A stretch of DNA of 64,000 nucleotides from Flavobacterium coralii (GCF_019891545.1 NZ_JAHDIU010000001.1:1-64000); one strand, 5' to 3'. Shown: positions 1 to 9,497, counted from the first letter of the stretch. Made by a program: numbers and translations. The notes: generated by a model not told the origin, from the letters alone.

Positions 1-38
1 AATGCCTGTTGGCTAATGGCTCTTGCCTTGAAAAACTT

Positions 39-146
39 AAGGTGATTATTGCGGCGGGGCTCACCTCTTCCCATCCCGAACAGAGAAGTTAAGCCCGCCT
101 GCGCAGATGGTACTGCATCTTGTGGGAGAGTATGTCATCGCCTTTC
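39..146 (+). rRNA. rrf: 5S ribosomal RNA
   Basis: 5S rRNA of the large ribosomal subunit. The conserved core is readable (CCCGAACAGAGAAGTTAAGC near position 75 and a GGTACTGC segment near 109). The ends AAGGTGA (about 39-45) and TCGCCTT (about 138-144) pair as the closing helix, which sets the boundaries to within a few bases. It is the last gene of an rRNA operon whose 23S gene lies left of the window; bases 1-38 are the 23S-5S spacer. An intrinsic terminator follows directly. Confidence 0.95.
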
Positions 147-151
147 TTTTG

Positions 152-187
152 AAACCCTATCCAAAACGGATAGGGTTTTTTGTTTTT
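152..187 (+). terminator. rRNA operon terminator
   Basis: Perfect 11-bp stem AAACCCTATCC / GGATAGGGTTT with a 5-base loop, followed by a T-rich run. It lies directly after the 5S rRNA, so it is most likely the intrinsic terminator of the rRNA operon. Confidence 0.9.
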
Positions 188-742
188 ATACTGCTCGTAT
201 AGTTCACAATGTTGGGATCATCATACTCTTTTAAGTTATCCTTTTATTGTAGCTTTTATTCAATTTACATTATATCCTTTATTATTCTTCAGTAGTACAG
301 ATTGATTCTATTGCTTTAGTCGGTACTTACCTATCAATACTATTTTAAACATTTTCTTAACTCTTATTAACAAGATGTTTCCTAAGTTATGAACATTTTC
401 AAGTTTTATATGTTTACAACATTATTATTATAGAGTGTTTTTTATTGATTTATATTTAAAAATTTTATTAAATTTAATAAAAAAGTTATTGATATCATAA
501 TTTTTATTACATATTATTAAATAAATATTTTTTGTAGTGATTTCTATAAAGCATTGATATTCAGCAATTTTTATTTTTTAGTCTTAGTTAAAAATTAAAT
601 TTTGCTATAATAATCGTTGAAATGCACTAGTTAAATAATTGTAAATCAATACTTTAACTTTGTTTTAACTTATATTTGTACTGTAAAAATTGAAAGTTTT
701 ATTAGTACAAAACAAAATAAAACGAATGTAAAAACCGGATGT
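188..742. other. AT-rich intergenic region
   Basis: About 550 bases without a convincing gene. The sequence is very A+T rich with many short poly-A and poly-T runs and no readable RNA fold or repeat. Only its right end appears functional, with promoter-like -7 motifs for the secreted protein that starts at 743. Confidence 0.6.
655..678 (+). promoter_or_regulatory. candidate promoter(s) of the T9SS type-B protein
   Basis: Two overlapping-range matches to the Bacteroidota -7 motif TAnnTTTG: TAACTTTG at 655-662 and TATATTTG at 671-678. Neither has a well spaced TTG -33 element; the nearest upstream TTG (639-641) is only 13 bases from the first. Either would give a 5' leader of roughly 60-80 bases. 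Confidence 0.35.
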
Positions 743-3700
743 ATGAAATTAATTAGACTTTTACTTGGTTTATTATTGTGCAGCAGCATTGCAAATGCCC
801 AGCTTGCCGATTTTAATCTGACTTTATCTAAGACAGATGAAATTTGTTTAAACAATGGTTCAATTACTTTTAATGTGAGTGGAACTACTCAAGGATCTAC
901 AATATTATATAAGGTATTTAAACTGCCAAACACAAGTTCTCCAGTTTCTATATTATCAGATAATTATCTGGGTGGTTTGTCGGCAGGAACTTACAAAGTG
1001 CTGGCACTTCAGGTGCTTGGTGACGACTCCAATAGTAAAGAGGCCCAAATTTCTATACAAAATCTTATACAGCCTTTTGCTATTTCGGTTTCTTCCAATA
1101 ATTTAAACTGTGCAACAGGAGGTAATATTGTGGTAAATACCACGCAGGGCACAGCTGCTCAATATGAAATTATATCAGGCCCTGAAACAAGGCCGTTGCA
1201 GGCATCTAATGTTTTTACCGGGCTTCCTTCGGGCACCTATAATATCAGGGCTTTTAATAATTGTGGTGTAGGCAAGGTTAAAACGCATACTCTTACGGTT
1301 GTAAGCTCTCAACTTAGTATATCTGATCCTGTTTATACAGAAAGCGCTGCTGTATTTTGCGATTCTATTACTGTTACAAATGTTATAGCAGCAACATCAG
1401 GCTCTATAGCTTATCCGCTTACTGTGCAGCATAGGTTAAATGCTATGGAGATAGGTGGTGATGAAATCGTTATTGACCAGACTTTTACTAATGGTCCTGC
1501 TGACGCTTTAGAGGTATCTGCTGTACTGCCCAGATATAATGTTTCCTATTCCTATGATTTATCTGTTACGGATAACTGTAATACATTATATGAGAAAAGT
1601 GATAATATTGTTAGCCATGAGTTAGCATTATCTTTTCTTACAGCGAATGCCCCATGTGGTGAAGAATATCTTTTAGTAAATGTGGGAGGTTTTGTAAATT
1701 CATATACGGTTGAATTTTTAACAGCGCCTGACGGTTTTAATGCTTTGGATTATAACGATGCTGCTAATGGCAGTTTTATACAACCATCTATAGAGTTTGG
1801 AAATGCAGAAAACCCTGTACTTTTTGGTTATTATGTTCTGCAAGTTACAGATGAATGTGGAAGATCAGCTATTAAAACGCTTAATGTTGAAGTAAATATA
1901 CCAACCCCTGTTGTAAATGGCCGCAACAACGGCTGCTTTTCAGAATTTGGCAGGATTAGGATAAGTGTTCCTAATTCAAATCTTGTATCGGCTACAATTG
2001 TTGCAACAGATTCGCCATATACAGGTTCGCTGCCGCAGAACGTAACTTCTAATATTAATAATGCGGGTACACTTGCATTAAATAATATGCCTGTAGGTTT
2101 CTATACCATAGCTTTCACTGACGATTGCGGTTTCAGTTATGAAGAAATTGTGGAAGTACCTCCTTTTGTAGAAAAACCTTTTACAGACGCAACGCTTGTT
2201 GCCTGCGAAGCAGGTTATGGCTCTGTGATGCTTAGAAGCGGTAACGGAGACCTGACAGAGGTTTTGGTTACTCTTGCTCCATCGGCATACGGCCAGATGT
2301 ACCAGGCTAACGTTTCTTCAAACATTTTTAACGGAAGGTTCTACATGAGTAATCTTCCGGAAGGGAATTATGTATTTAACGCTACTGACGAATGCGGTAT
2401 TGTTCATGATATGCAGGTTTATATAGAAGGCTATAACCCTCCTGCACAAGGCAGCTTTATCTTTACACCCAACTGCGGTTCATTCTCGGTTAAGGTAACA
2501 GACTCCAGCAACGGGCTTGAAGGCGCCACTTTTTGGCTGCAAAAGCTTAATACATCTACAGGCCAGTGGATGCACCCGCAAACCGGTGTGGTATATACAG
2601 AGGGTTCTTTGCCTGATTCTGATACCGGAATAAGGCTTAATAATAATACTGTGCGTAACAATCTAAATTACAGCGGAAAATTCAGGATACTGAAAAGGTT
2701 TGAAACCTATACAACTGCAAGTAATGAAAATACTATATGCATAAGCGAGTTAGGGCAGTTTGAATATTATGACGTGTTAACTATTAATAGCGCTTATACT
2801 ATGGCTTGTGTTGGGGAGCCAAACGATGTTTATGTAGAAGTTACCGGATATCCTGTGTCTTATAAAATTACACAAAAAAATGGCGAGCCTATTATGATTG
2901 ATAATGGTGCAGACAATATTTTTAGAGACCTTGAGCCGGCAGAATATGTTATTAGTGTAGAAGATGCCTGCGGTAATGTAGTAACACAATGGATAAATTT
3001 CCAGGAACTGCCATCTATAGCCGCAGCTAACCAGCCGGATGATATGGTAATATGTGCGGAAGCAGGCTCGGATGACACCGCTACATTTCATCTTACTGAA
3101 CAGAATGCTGCAATTTTAGGTCCTCTGTTTGGTGCAATGTACACTATTACCTATCATGCTACACAGGCTGATGCTGATAACGGTATCAACCCGTTACCGG
3201 AGTACTACACGAGCACAGCAAACGGGCAGGTTATATATGTCAGGCTTAAGCATAACGAAATAGATATTTGCCACAGTACAACTTCTTTCAGGCTGTATGT
3301 GGGAGAGTATCAGGAACCGCATATAACCAGTAAAGGCACAGTTTGTGACGGTATTGCGCTTGAACTTACTGCCGAAGGCGGATATAGCAGCTACTTATGG
3401 AGTACCGGTGAAACTACACAAACAATTTATGTTACAGAACCGGGACTTTATACAGTAATTGTTGAAAAGAATTATGGTAACGGAAAATGTGACGGGTTTG
3501 CAGAAATGGAAATATTTGCTTCTGAACAGCCTGAAATCGTTGCCATAGATACAAGGGACTGGACAAGGGATGAAAACTCAATAACAGTTCATATTAAAGG
3601 AGAAGGGCGTTATGAGTATTCTTTAGATGGTTTTAACTATCAGGAAAGCAATGTGTTTGAAAACCTTGAAACAGGGGTTTATCAGGTTTATGTGAGAGAC

Positions 3701-3997
3701 CTTAACGGATGTGGTATGGATATAGAAGAAGTGGTGTTGCTGCATTACCCTAATTACTTTACCCCTAACGGAGATGGAGTGCATGACAAATGGTATATTG
3801 AGTATGCTATAAAAGAACCAAACCTTAAGGTGCAGATTTATGACAGGTATGGTAAAATGATTACCGCTTTTGGCTCTACAAGCGATGGATGGGACGGAAC
3901 CTTTAACGGGGCCAGCCTTCCATCAACAGATTACTGGTTTGTAGTTACACGCCAGGACGGCAGGGAGTATCGCGGACACTTTGCAATGGTTAGATAA
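743..3997 (+). CDS. T9SS type-B sorting-domain secreted protein
   Basis: Large secreted or cell-surface protein of 1084 residues. A signal peptide (about residues 1-19, ending ANAQ) routes it through Sec. The last ~85 residues are a gliding-motility-type C-terminal domain (NYFTPNGDGVHDKW, then IYDRYGKMI, WDGTFNG and YWFVV), the signature of type-B cargo of the type IX secretion system. The middle is a chain of similar modules, each ending in a phrase like LxxGxYxxxxxDxCG (near residues 171, 369, 459, 548 and 740), resembling SprB-type adhesin repeats. No catalytic motif is visible, so adhesion or a structural role is inferred. The 5' half is more A+T rich than the 3' half. A hairpin follows the stop. 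Confidence 0.88.
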   Translation: MKLIRLLLGLLLCSSIANAQLADFNLTLSKTDEICLNNGSITFNVSGTTQGSTILYKVFKLPNTSSPVSILSDNYLGGLSAGTYKVLALQVLGDDSNSKEAQISIQNLIQPFAISVSSNNLNCATGGNIVVNTTQGTAAQYEIISGPETRPLQASNVFTGLPSGTYNIRAFNNCGVGKVKTHTLTVVSSQLSISDPVYTESAAVFCDSITVTNVIAATSGSIAYPLTVQHRLNAMEIGGDEIVIDQTFTNGPADALEVSAVLPRYNVSYSYDLSVTDNCNTLYEKSDNIVSHELALSFLTANAPCGEEYLLVNVGGFVNSYTVEFLTAPDGFNALDYNDAANGSFIQPSIEFGNAENPVLFGYYVLQVTDECGRSAIKTLNVEVNIPTPVVNGRNNGCFSEFGRIRISVPNSNLVSATIVATDSPYTGSLPQNVTSNINNAGTLALNNMPVGFYTIAFTDDCGFSYEEIVEVPPFVEKPFTDATLVACEAGYGSVMLRSGNGDLTEVLVTLAPSAYGQMYQANVSSNIFNGRFYMSNLPEGNYVFNATDECGIVHDMQVYIEGYNPPAQGSFIFTPNCGSFSVKVTDSSNGLEGATFWLQKLNTSTGQWMHPQTGVVYTEGSLPDSDTGIRLNNNTVRNNLNYSGKFRILKRFETYTTASNENTICISELGQFEYYDVLTINSAYTMACVGEPNDVYVEVTGYPVSYKITQKNGEPIMIDNGADNIFRDLEPAEYVISVEDACGNVVTQWINFQELPSIAAANQPDDMVICAEAGSDDTATFHLTEQNAAILGPLFGAMYTITYHATQADADNGINPLPEYYTSTANGQVIYVRLKHNEIDICHSTTSFRLYVGEYQEPHITSKGTVCDGIALELTAEGGYSSYLWSTGETTQTIYVTEPGLYTVIVEKNYGNGKCDGFAEMEIFASEQPEIVAIDTRDWTRDENSITVHIKGEGRYEYSLDGFNYQESNVFENLETGVYQVYVRDLNGCGMDIEEVVLLHYPNYFTPNGDGVHDKWYIEYAIKEPNLKVQIYDRYGKMITAFGSTSDGWDGTFNGASLPSTDYWFVVTRQDGREYRGHFAMVR

Positions 3998-4001
3998 ATA
4001 A

Positions 4002-4028
4002 AATAAGCTCCCTGAAAGGGAGCTTATT
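4002..4028. terminator. bidirectional terminator
   Basis: A 12-bp stem AATAAGCTCCCT / AGGGAGCTTATT with a 3-base loop between two convergent genes (stops at 3997 and 4050). The T-rich tract is better on the minus strand, but the position suits both genes. Confidence 0.8.
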
Positions 4029-4049
4029 GTTTATAAAAGGTATCACAGA

Positions 4050-4670
4050 TTAAAACTTGTAACCAATACCTATCTGGAATACTGAGTTTTTAGCGTCAAC
4101 ATCCTCTATAATATCTGTTAAGCCCATATTGTACCTGCCTGTAGCAAAAAGCCCCATGCTTGTTTCAAATGTAAGGCCGGCAGCTACACCAAATTCAAAG
4201 GTTTCAGCTTCAGCGGGAGTACCCTCAAGGTCAATATCTCCGTCGTTAGAGTTAGGGTTAAAGTCAAACTCTTCATTAACAACAAAGCTGAATTGTGGTC
4301 CTACTTCAAGGCTTAGTCCGTCAAGTACATACACTTTTGCAAGTATCGGCACGTTGATGTAGTCAAGTTGGTATTCTGCTTTGTCACCGTCAGAACCTTC
4401 AAAGTCAGCATCAAATCCCTGGCCTGAGTATAAAACTTCTGCCTGGATAGAGAACATCTCGGTTAACGGCATTTCGCCAAGTACACCTACGTGAAAGCTT
4501 GTCCTTGAGTCGGGGCTGTCAAAGTCATCACCTGTAACAGTGGCAAAGTTAACACCACCCTTAACACCAAATCTTGGTGATAATGAGTTCATGTTGCTGG
4601 TTTGTGCATTTACTGCTGCAATACCTCCAAACATTACAGCACTTAGAAATAACATTTTAATTCGTTTCAT
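4050..4670 (-). CDS. outer membrane beta-barrel (porin-family) protein
   Basis: Outer-membrane protein of 206 residues. The signal peptide (MKRIKMLFLSAVMFGGIAAV, cleavage after NAQ) is followed by alternating hydrophobic and polar stretches typical of an 8-strand barrel: FGVKGGVNFA at the start, GLSLEVGPQFSFVV in the middle, and the terminal strand VFQIGIGYKF ending in an aromatic residue, which is the usual BAM recognition end. It fits the PorT/OmpX-like barrel family (outer membrane protein beta-barrel domain). Ligand and role cannot be read from the sequence. It is monocistronic, with a candidate promoter at 4698-4705. Confidence 0.85.
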   Translation of the reverse strand: MKRIKMLFLSAVMFGGIAAVNAQTSNMNSLSPRFGVKGGVNFATVTGDDFDSPDSRTSFHVGVLGEMPLTEMFSIQAEVLYSGQGFDADFEGSDGDKAEYQLDYINVPILAKVYVLDGLSLEVGPQFSFVVNEEFDFNPNSNDGDIDLEGTPAEAETFEFGVAAGLTFETSMGLFATGRYNMGLTDIIEDVDAKNSVFQIGIGYKF

Positions 4671-4697
4671 CTTGATAAAGTTTTAGTTTTGTTGATT

Positions 4698-4733
4698 CAA
4701 AAGTATTGCAATAAAATTCCTGCTTTTGTCAAA
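4698..4733 (-). promoter_or_regulatory. candidate promoter of the porin-family gene
   Basis: Minus-strand TACTTTTG (plus-strand CAAAAGTA, 4698-4705) matches TAnnTTTG. A TTTG (plus-strand CAAA, 4730-4733) lies 24 bases upstream, slightly longer than the preferred spacing. Confidence 0.4.
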
Positions 4734-4762
4734 TAATTCTTAATTCACATAATTTTAACCGC

Positions 4763-5662
4763 TTGAAAAACTGGGATAAATACATAAACGACTATAAATC
4801 ATACCTCAGGATAGAGCGTGGGCTCTCGGCAAATTCTGTAGCGAATTATCTTTTCGACATAAAAAGGCTGGTTCAGTATTTAACAGAATTTAATATAGAG
4901 GTTTCACCTTTACAGGTGTCGGAAGATGTTATACAGCAGTTTGTTTATCATATTGCCGCCGAACTTAATCCGCGCTCACGTGCACGTGTTATTTCAGGGT
5001 TAAAAAGTTTCTTTAATTACTTAGTTTTTGAAGACTACCGTAAAACATCACCAATGGAACTTATTGAAGTACCAAAAATTGGAAGGAAGTTACCCGATAC
5101 TCTATCAACACAGGAAATAGATAATCTTATTGCTGCAATAGACCTTAGTACAAACGAAGGTGAACGCAACCGTGCCATGCTGGAACTTTTGTACAGTTGC
5201 GGCCTCAGGGTGTCTGAACTGGTTACGCTTAAACTATCTGACTTGTTTTTTGAAGAAGGTTTTATAAAAGTTACAGGCAAAGGCAGCAAGCAGCGCTTTG
5301 TGCCAATAGGTGCTTTTACACAGAAATATATAAACATTTACAAAGATGAAGTAAGGGTTTTTCAGCCGGTGCAAAAAGGCAGCGAAGATACTTTGTTCCT
5401 TAACAGGCGGGGCAGGGGGTTAACAAGAGCAATGGTATTCACTATTATTAAAGACCTGGCAAAAAAAATTAACCTTTCTAAAAATATAAGCCCGCACACT
5501 TTCAGGCATTCGTTTGCAACGCACCTGTTGGAGAACGGCGCAGATTTAAGATCCATCCAAATGATGCTCGGGCATGAATCTATAACCACGACCGAAATTT
5601 ATATGCATCTGGACCGCAAGTTTTTAGATAATGTGCTTAACACCTACCACCCAAGGCGATAG
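4763..5662 (+). CDS. xerD: site-specific tyrosine recombinase XerD
   Basis: Tyrosine recombinase of 299 residues that, with XerC, resolves chromosome dimers at dif during division. The SAM-like core-binding domain covers roughly residues 1-90 and the catalytic domain 105-295. All catalytic residues are visible: R149 (GLRVSE), K173 (GKGSK), H245 and R248 (HTFRH), H271 (LGHES) and the nucleophile Y280 (EIYMH). The reading frame opens with TTG at 4763, giving MKNWDKYINDYKSYLRIERG, the usual N-terminus of the family; no ATG fits. Chromosomal housekeeping context with no adjacent integron or phage genes favours XerC/XerD over an integrase. Confidence 0.9.
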   Translation: MKNWDKYINDYKSYLRIERGLSANSVANYLFDIKRLVQYLTEFNIEVSPLQVSEDVIQQFVYHIAAELNPRSRARVISGLKSFFNYLVFEDYRKTSPMELIEVPKIGRKLPDTLSTQEIDNLIAAIDLSTNEGERNRAMLELLYSCGLRVSELVTLKLSDLFFEEGFIKVTGKGSKQRFVPIGAFTQKYINIYKDEVRVFQPVQKGSEDTLFLNRRGRGLTRAMVFTIIKDLAKKINLSKNISPHTFRHSFATHLLENGADLRSIQMMLGHESITTTEIYMHLDRKFLDNVLNTYHPRR

Positions 5663-5735
5663 TTTATTAATTATTTATAATATCATTATAAAATCTTAAT
5701 TATATTTATATAGTTTTTTGCTCTAATTTCGTAAC

Positions 5736-7256
5736 ATGAAGTTTTTCGATTTACCGGATATCCATGATGGGGAAAGCCTTAATGCTTTTTATAAAAAGCT
5801 GCTGGACCAGGTGCCTGACCTTATTTTTAAAATGGTTTGGAAGGCAGATAACCTTTATTCGGTTGTATTTGCAAGCGAAAGCGTTAATGATATTTATGAG
5901 CTGAGTGTCGAAACATTTCTTTCAGATACGGATATTTTTTTCAGGGAGCGTATATATCCCGAAGATGCTGAAGGGTTTATAGCCGCTATGGAATATGCTA
6001 AAGATACCCTTTCACGCTGGAATCACGAATACCGTGTTCAGCTGCCTGTTAAAGGTTTACGCTGGATGCGTATTACAGCTAAACCGGAGCAGCAACGCGA
6101 TGGTACTATATGCTTTTATGGCCGGGTAAGCGATGTTACCGAACAAAAAGACAGGGAGCGTGAGATAAAAATATCTGAAGAGCGTTACAAGTATGCATTA
6201 CAGGCAGCCTCTGAAGGTATTTGGGACTGGGATATGAAATCCAATACGGTATATTTTTCTGCACAGTCTATGAAGATTATCGGTAAAGAAGAAAAAGAGG
6301 CTGTAGTGCCTTTATCTTTTTGGAGGGCACGCATGCACCCTGACGATATTAAAGGGCATGAGCAGGCCCGTAAAACCTATTTTAAGGGCGAAATACCTTC
6401 GTTTGAAAATATATACAGGGTTTTGAACGACAGCGGAAAATACCGTTGGGTATTAAGCCGGGGCAAGGCTGTAGGTTATGACGACACGGGGAATCCGGTA
6501 AGGGCCATTGGTACCCATAAGGATATAACTGATATGAAGGAGAAAGAGCTCCAGCTTGCCAACACTATAAATATTATTGGCAGCCAGAATAACAGGCTAA
6601 GCAACTTTGCGCACATAGTTTCGCATAACTTACGCTCGCATGCGGGTAATCTTAAAATGCTTATAGATATTTTTAAGGGTGCAAAAGAGGAGGAAAAGCA
6701 GGAAATGCTTAACCAGCTTGAGGCAATATCAGATGGGCTTTATGTTACCATAATACACCTTAAAGAGCTTGTTGATATACAGTTTGAGGTAAAGATCATG
6801 AAAGAAAAGCTCAACCTGAGGCATTATCTCAAAAATATTTTAAATATCTTGCATAATGAAATAACCAAGCATGGCGTTAATGTAGAGATTAACATACCTC
6901 TTGATGTAACCGTAAACTACAATCCGGCTTATCTTGAGAGTGTTTTGCTTAATTTTACAACAAATGCCATAAAATACTCAAGCCCCGAGAGAAAGCCAAT
7001 GCTTTCTTTTGATTTTGAAGTAATAAAAGGGGTAAAGGTACTTTCGGTATCAGATAACGGGCTTGGGCTCGATTTAAAGAAACATAAAAACTCCCTGTTC
7101 GGGATGTATAAAACCTTTCATAAGAACCAAAACTCAAGGGGTATAGGTTTGTTCATCACCAAAAACCAGGTAGAGGCAATGGGAGGGAAGATAGAAGTTT
7201 ACAGCGAAGTTAATAAAGGGACTACTTTTAAAATATTTTTTAATGAAGACGATTAA
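5736..7256 (+). CDS. PAS-domain sensor histidine kinase
   Basis: Sensor kinase of 506 residues with no transmembrane segment, so probably cytoplasmic. Two PAS/PAC units occupy about residues 20-135 and 140-270 (WDWDMKSNTVYFS; HPDDIKGHEQ; GTHKDITDMKEKE). The phosphoacceptor region reads FAHIVSHNLRSHAGN with H297 as the likely phosphorylated histidine. The ATPase domain follows with the N box (LLNFTTNAIKYS), G1 (VSDNGLGL) and G2 (SRGIGLF). The 3' end overlaps the response-regulator gene by 14 bases in another frame, which implies translational coupling and a cognate pair. The signal is unknown. Confidence 0.9.
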   Translation: MKFFDLPDIHDGESLNAFYKKLLDQVPDLIFKMVWKADNLYSVVFASESVNDIYELSVETFLSDTDIFFRERIYPEDAEGFIAAMEYAKDTLSRWNHEYRVQLPVKGLRWMRITAKPEQQRDGTICFYGRVSDVTEQKDREREIKISEERYKYALQAASEGIWDWDMKSNTVYFSAQSMKIIGKEEKEAVVPLSFWRARMHPDDIKGHEQARKTYFKGEIPSFENIYRVLNDSGKYRWVLSRGKAVGYDDTGNPVRAIGTHKDITDMKEKELQLANTINIIGSQNNRLSNFAHIVSHNLRSHAGNLKMLIDIFKGAKEEEKQEMLNQLEAISDGLYVTIIHLKELVDIQFEVKIMKEKLNLRHYLKNILNILHNEITKHGVNVEINIPLDVTVNYNPAYLESVLLNFTTNAIKYSSPERKPMLSFDFEVIKGVKVLSVSDNGLGLDLKKHKNSLFGMYKTFHKNQNSRGIGLFITKNQVEAMGGKIEVYSEVNKGTTFKIFFNEDD

Positions 7257-7647
7257 GAGCCTTTATATAGTAGATGACGATAAAATATATCACTTTCTGT
7301 TCAAAAACCTTTTAAAGCAGAATGATATTAATGTTGAAACGACATTTTTTTGTAACGGATATGATGCCATAGAGTTTATACGTAAAAACAAAGATGATGT
7401 TGAAATGCCCGACCTGATATTGCTCGACGTGAATATGCCAATAATGAACGGATGGCAGTTTTTAGAGGAATATGAGAAAATGGTAAAAGATTTTGATAAA
7501 AAGCCCATAATCTATATGATCAGTTCTTCTAACAGCGAAGTGGATATAAGTAAATCTAAAGATTTTGACGGGCTCGTAAAAGATTATTACCTGAAACCGA
7601 TATGCAGGGAAGACCTTGAAAAGATGTTTGTTCTTGAAGAAGTTTAA
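7243..7647 (+). CDS. single-domain response regulator
   Basis: Stand-alone receiver domain of 134 residues without an output domain. The acidic pocket is VDDD near residue 10-13, the phosphorylation site is D62 (LLDVNMPIMNG), and the conserved lysine lies in YLKPI near the end. It starts inside the last codons of the upstream kinase gene, so the two are made together. CheY-like receivers of this kind act by protein-protein contact or pass phosphate on; the partner is not in this window. A strong terminator follows. Confidence 0.9.
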   Translation: MKTIKSLYIVDDDKIYHFLFKNLLKQNDINVETTFFCNGYDAIEFIRKNKDDVEMPDLILLDVNMPIMNGWQFLEEYEKMVKDFDKKPIIYMISSSNSEVDISKSKDFDGLVKDYYLKPICREDLEKMFVLEEV

Positions 7648-7653
7648 AACATA

Positions 7654-7688
7654 AAAAAAGCTGACTTAATCAAGTCAGCTTTTTTTGT
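7654..7688. terminator. bidirectional terminator
   Basis: Stem AAAAAAGCTGACTT / AAGTCAGCTTTTTT with a loop of about 4 bases and T runs on both strands, between the response-regulator gene (plus) and the RNase Y gene (minus). Confidence 0.9.
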
Positions 7689-7709
7689 TTAGAATGTACT
7701 GTATTGCCG

Positions 7710-9275
7710 TTATTTAGCAATATTTACAGCTCTTGTTTCGCGGATAACAGTTATTTTAACCTGTCCCGGATAAGTCATTTCAGTCTGTATCTTGTGCGAT
7801 ATCTCAAATGAAAGGTTTGCAGCCATTTCGTCACTCACTTTTTCACTTTCCACAATCACACGAAGCTCACGGCCAGCCTGTATGGCATAAGCGCTCTTAA
7901 CGCCTCCAAAGCCATAGGCAATGTCTTCAAGGTCTTTAAGCCTTTGTATATACGAATCCAGTACCTGCCTCCTTGCGCCCGGCCTTGCGCCCGATATGGC
8001 GTCGCAAACCTGTACAACAGGGGCAAGCATGGTTTTCATTTCAATTTCGTCGTGGTGGGCACCAATGGCGTTACAAACTTCTTCTTTTTCACCATATTTC
8101 TCTGCCCACTGCATACCCAGTAATGCGTGCGGAAGGTCGCTTTCTGTATCAGGCACTTTACCTATATCGTGCAGTAATCCGGCTCTTTTGGCAAGTTTTA
8201 CGTTTAGTCCTAACTCGGCAGCCATTATACCGCAAAGTTTGGCAACTTCCCTTGAGTGCTGTAGCAGGTTCTGCCCGTAAGAAGAACGGTATTTCATCCT
8301 TCCCACTACTTTTATAAGTTCAGGGTGAAGTCCGTGTATGCCCAGGTCTATTACTGTACGCTTACCAACTTCTATAATTTCGTCTTCTATCTGCTTGGCT
8401 GTTTTGGCTACAACCTCTTCAATACGCGCCGGGTGAATCCTTCCGTCTGTAACAAGTTTGTGCAGGGCAAGGCGCGCTACTTCCCTCCTTACCGGGTCAA
8501 AGCACGAAAGTATAATAGCTTCCGGTGTATCATCTACAATTATCTCTACACCTGTAGCAGCTTCCAGCGCACGGATATTACGCCCTTCACGCCCGATGAT
8601 ACGGCCCTTCACGTCATCAGATTCGATGTTGAATACCGAAACGCAGTTTTCTACAGCCTCTTCGGTACCTACACGTTGTATCGTGTTTAATATAATTTTC
8701 TTAGCTTCCTGCTGTGCAGTTAGTTTAGCCTCTTCTATAGTGTCCTGAATATGTGCCATTGCACTGCTCTTGGCATCGGCTTTCAGGCTTTCTACAAGCT
8801 GGTTTTTGGCTTCTTCGGCGCTTAAGCCTGATATCACTTCAAGCTGCTCAACCTGGCTCTTATGCAGCCTGTCTATTTCCTGCTGTTTTTTGTCAAGATA
8901 GTCTATGCGGTTGTTATAGTCGGTAATTTTAGCCTCAACTTCTTCGTTCAGCTTCTTGCTCTTTGCAAGTTCGCTGGATACCTGAGATTCCTTATCACGA
9001 GTTCTTTTTTCCGCCTCGGCAATCTTTTTGTCTTTGCCCAGTATAACCTGCTCATGCTCTGCCTTAAGCTCAAGGAATTTTTCTTTTGCCTGCAGCAGTT
9101 TATCTTTTTTAATGGCCTCAGCCTCGTTAGTTGCGTCCTTAATTATAGAGGCAGCCTCTTTACGGGCGTTGCCCAAAATGCCTGTAGCGCTTTTCTTCTC
9201 CAGGAATTTTGCTATGCCAAAGCCTGCAGCAAGCCCTATAACGGCACCGATAATTAACATTAATGTTGCGTCCAT
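7710..9275 (-). CDS. rny: ribonuclease Y
   Basis: Membrane-anchored endoribonuclease of 521 residues that initiates mRNA decay. Order of parts: an N-terminal transmembrane helix ([20 protein letters not shown]), a long Lys/Glu-rich coiled coil to about residue 205, a KH RNA-binding domain ([19 protein letters not shown]), and an HD-type phosphohydrolase domain with [11 protein letters not shown] holding the metal-binding HD pair. Length and order are those of the family. It ends near the terminator at 7654-7688. The candidate 6S RNA gene and zapA lie upstream on the same strand. Confidence 0.95.
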   Translation of the reverse strand: MDATLMLIIGAVIGLAAGFGIAKFLEKKSATGILGNARKEAASIIKDATNEAEAIKKDKLLQAKEKFLELKAEHEQVILGKDKKIAEAEKRTRDKESQVSSELAKSKKLNEEVEAKITDYNNRIDYLDKKQQEIDRLHKSQVEQLEVISGLSAEEAKNQLVESLKADAKSSAMAHIQDTIEEAKLTAQQEAKKIILNTIQRVGTEEAVENCVSVFNIESDDVKGRIIGREGRNIRALEAATGVEIIVDDTPEAIILSCFDPVRREVARLALHKLVTDGRIHPARIEEVVAKTAKQIEDEIIEVGKRTVIDLGIHGLHPELIKVVGRMKYRSSYGQNLLQHSREVAKLCGIMAAELGLNVKLAKRAGLLHDIGKVPDTESDLPHALLGMQWAEKYGEKEEVCNAIGAHHDEIEMKTMLAPVVQVCDAISGARPGARRQVLDSYIQRLKDLEDIAYGFGGVKSAYAIQAGRELRVIVESEKVSDEMAANLSFEISHKIQTEMTYPGQVKITVIRETRAVNIAK

Positions 9276-9303
9276 AATTTGTTTTAGTGTTGATGTATGT
9301 GTA

Positions 9304-9466
9304 TAAAAAAAGCCTACATTAGAAGATTGTATAAACTCGTAAAGACAAGTTTTGAGCTAACCCGCTGATCAAGGATCTGCTCTGTGGCAGCTTGCTTTAA
9401 CAGCGATGATTCACCCATTTTAATGTATTGGTGTTGAGTTTATCAAATATGTACTAATGTAGGCAG
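9304..9466 (-). ncRNA. ssrS: 6S RNA (6S-Flavo type), candidate
   Basis: The zapA-rny gap encodes a strongly folded RNA on the minus strand. Read 5' to 3' it opens with GCCTACATTAG (9464-9454) and closes with CTAATGTAGGC (9322-9312) followed by seven T, so the closing stem also serves as a terminator. A second helix ATAAACTC / GAGTTTAT (9443-9436 with 9338-9331) sits inside, then a large bubble, then an apical arm with CGCTG/CAGCG, CAAG/CTTG and CTGC/GCAG helices. Closing stem, central bubble and apical arm are the layout of 6S RNA, which binds RNA polymerase, and linkage to zapA is classic for ssrS. A 6S-Flavo family is known from Flavobacteria; membership here is inferred from fold and position. 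Confidence 0.75.
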
Positions 9467-9497
9467 TATCTTGACGTATGTAAAGAACGTATATTTA

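Noticed and set aside
49-234. A 61-residue frame at the left end
   Set aside because: It lies in the 5S rRNA and its terminator.
4763-5662. Phage or integron integrase
   Set aside because: Length, start and catalytic spacing match XerD, and no attachment site, tRNA target or mobile-element gene is near.
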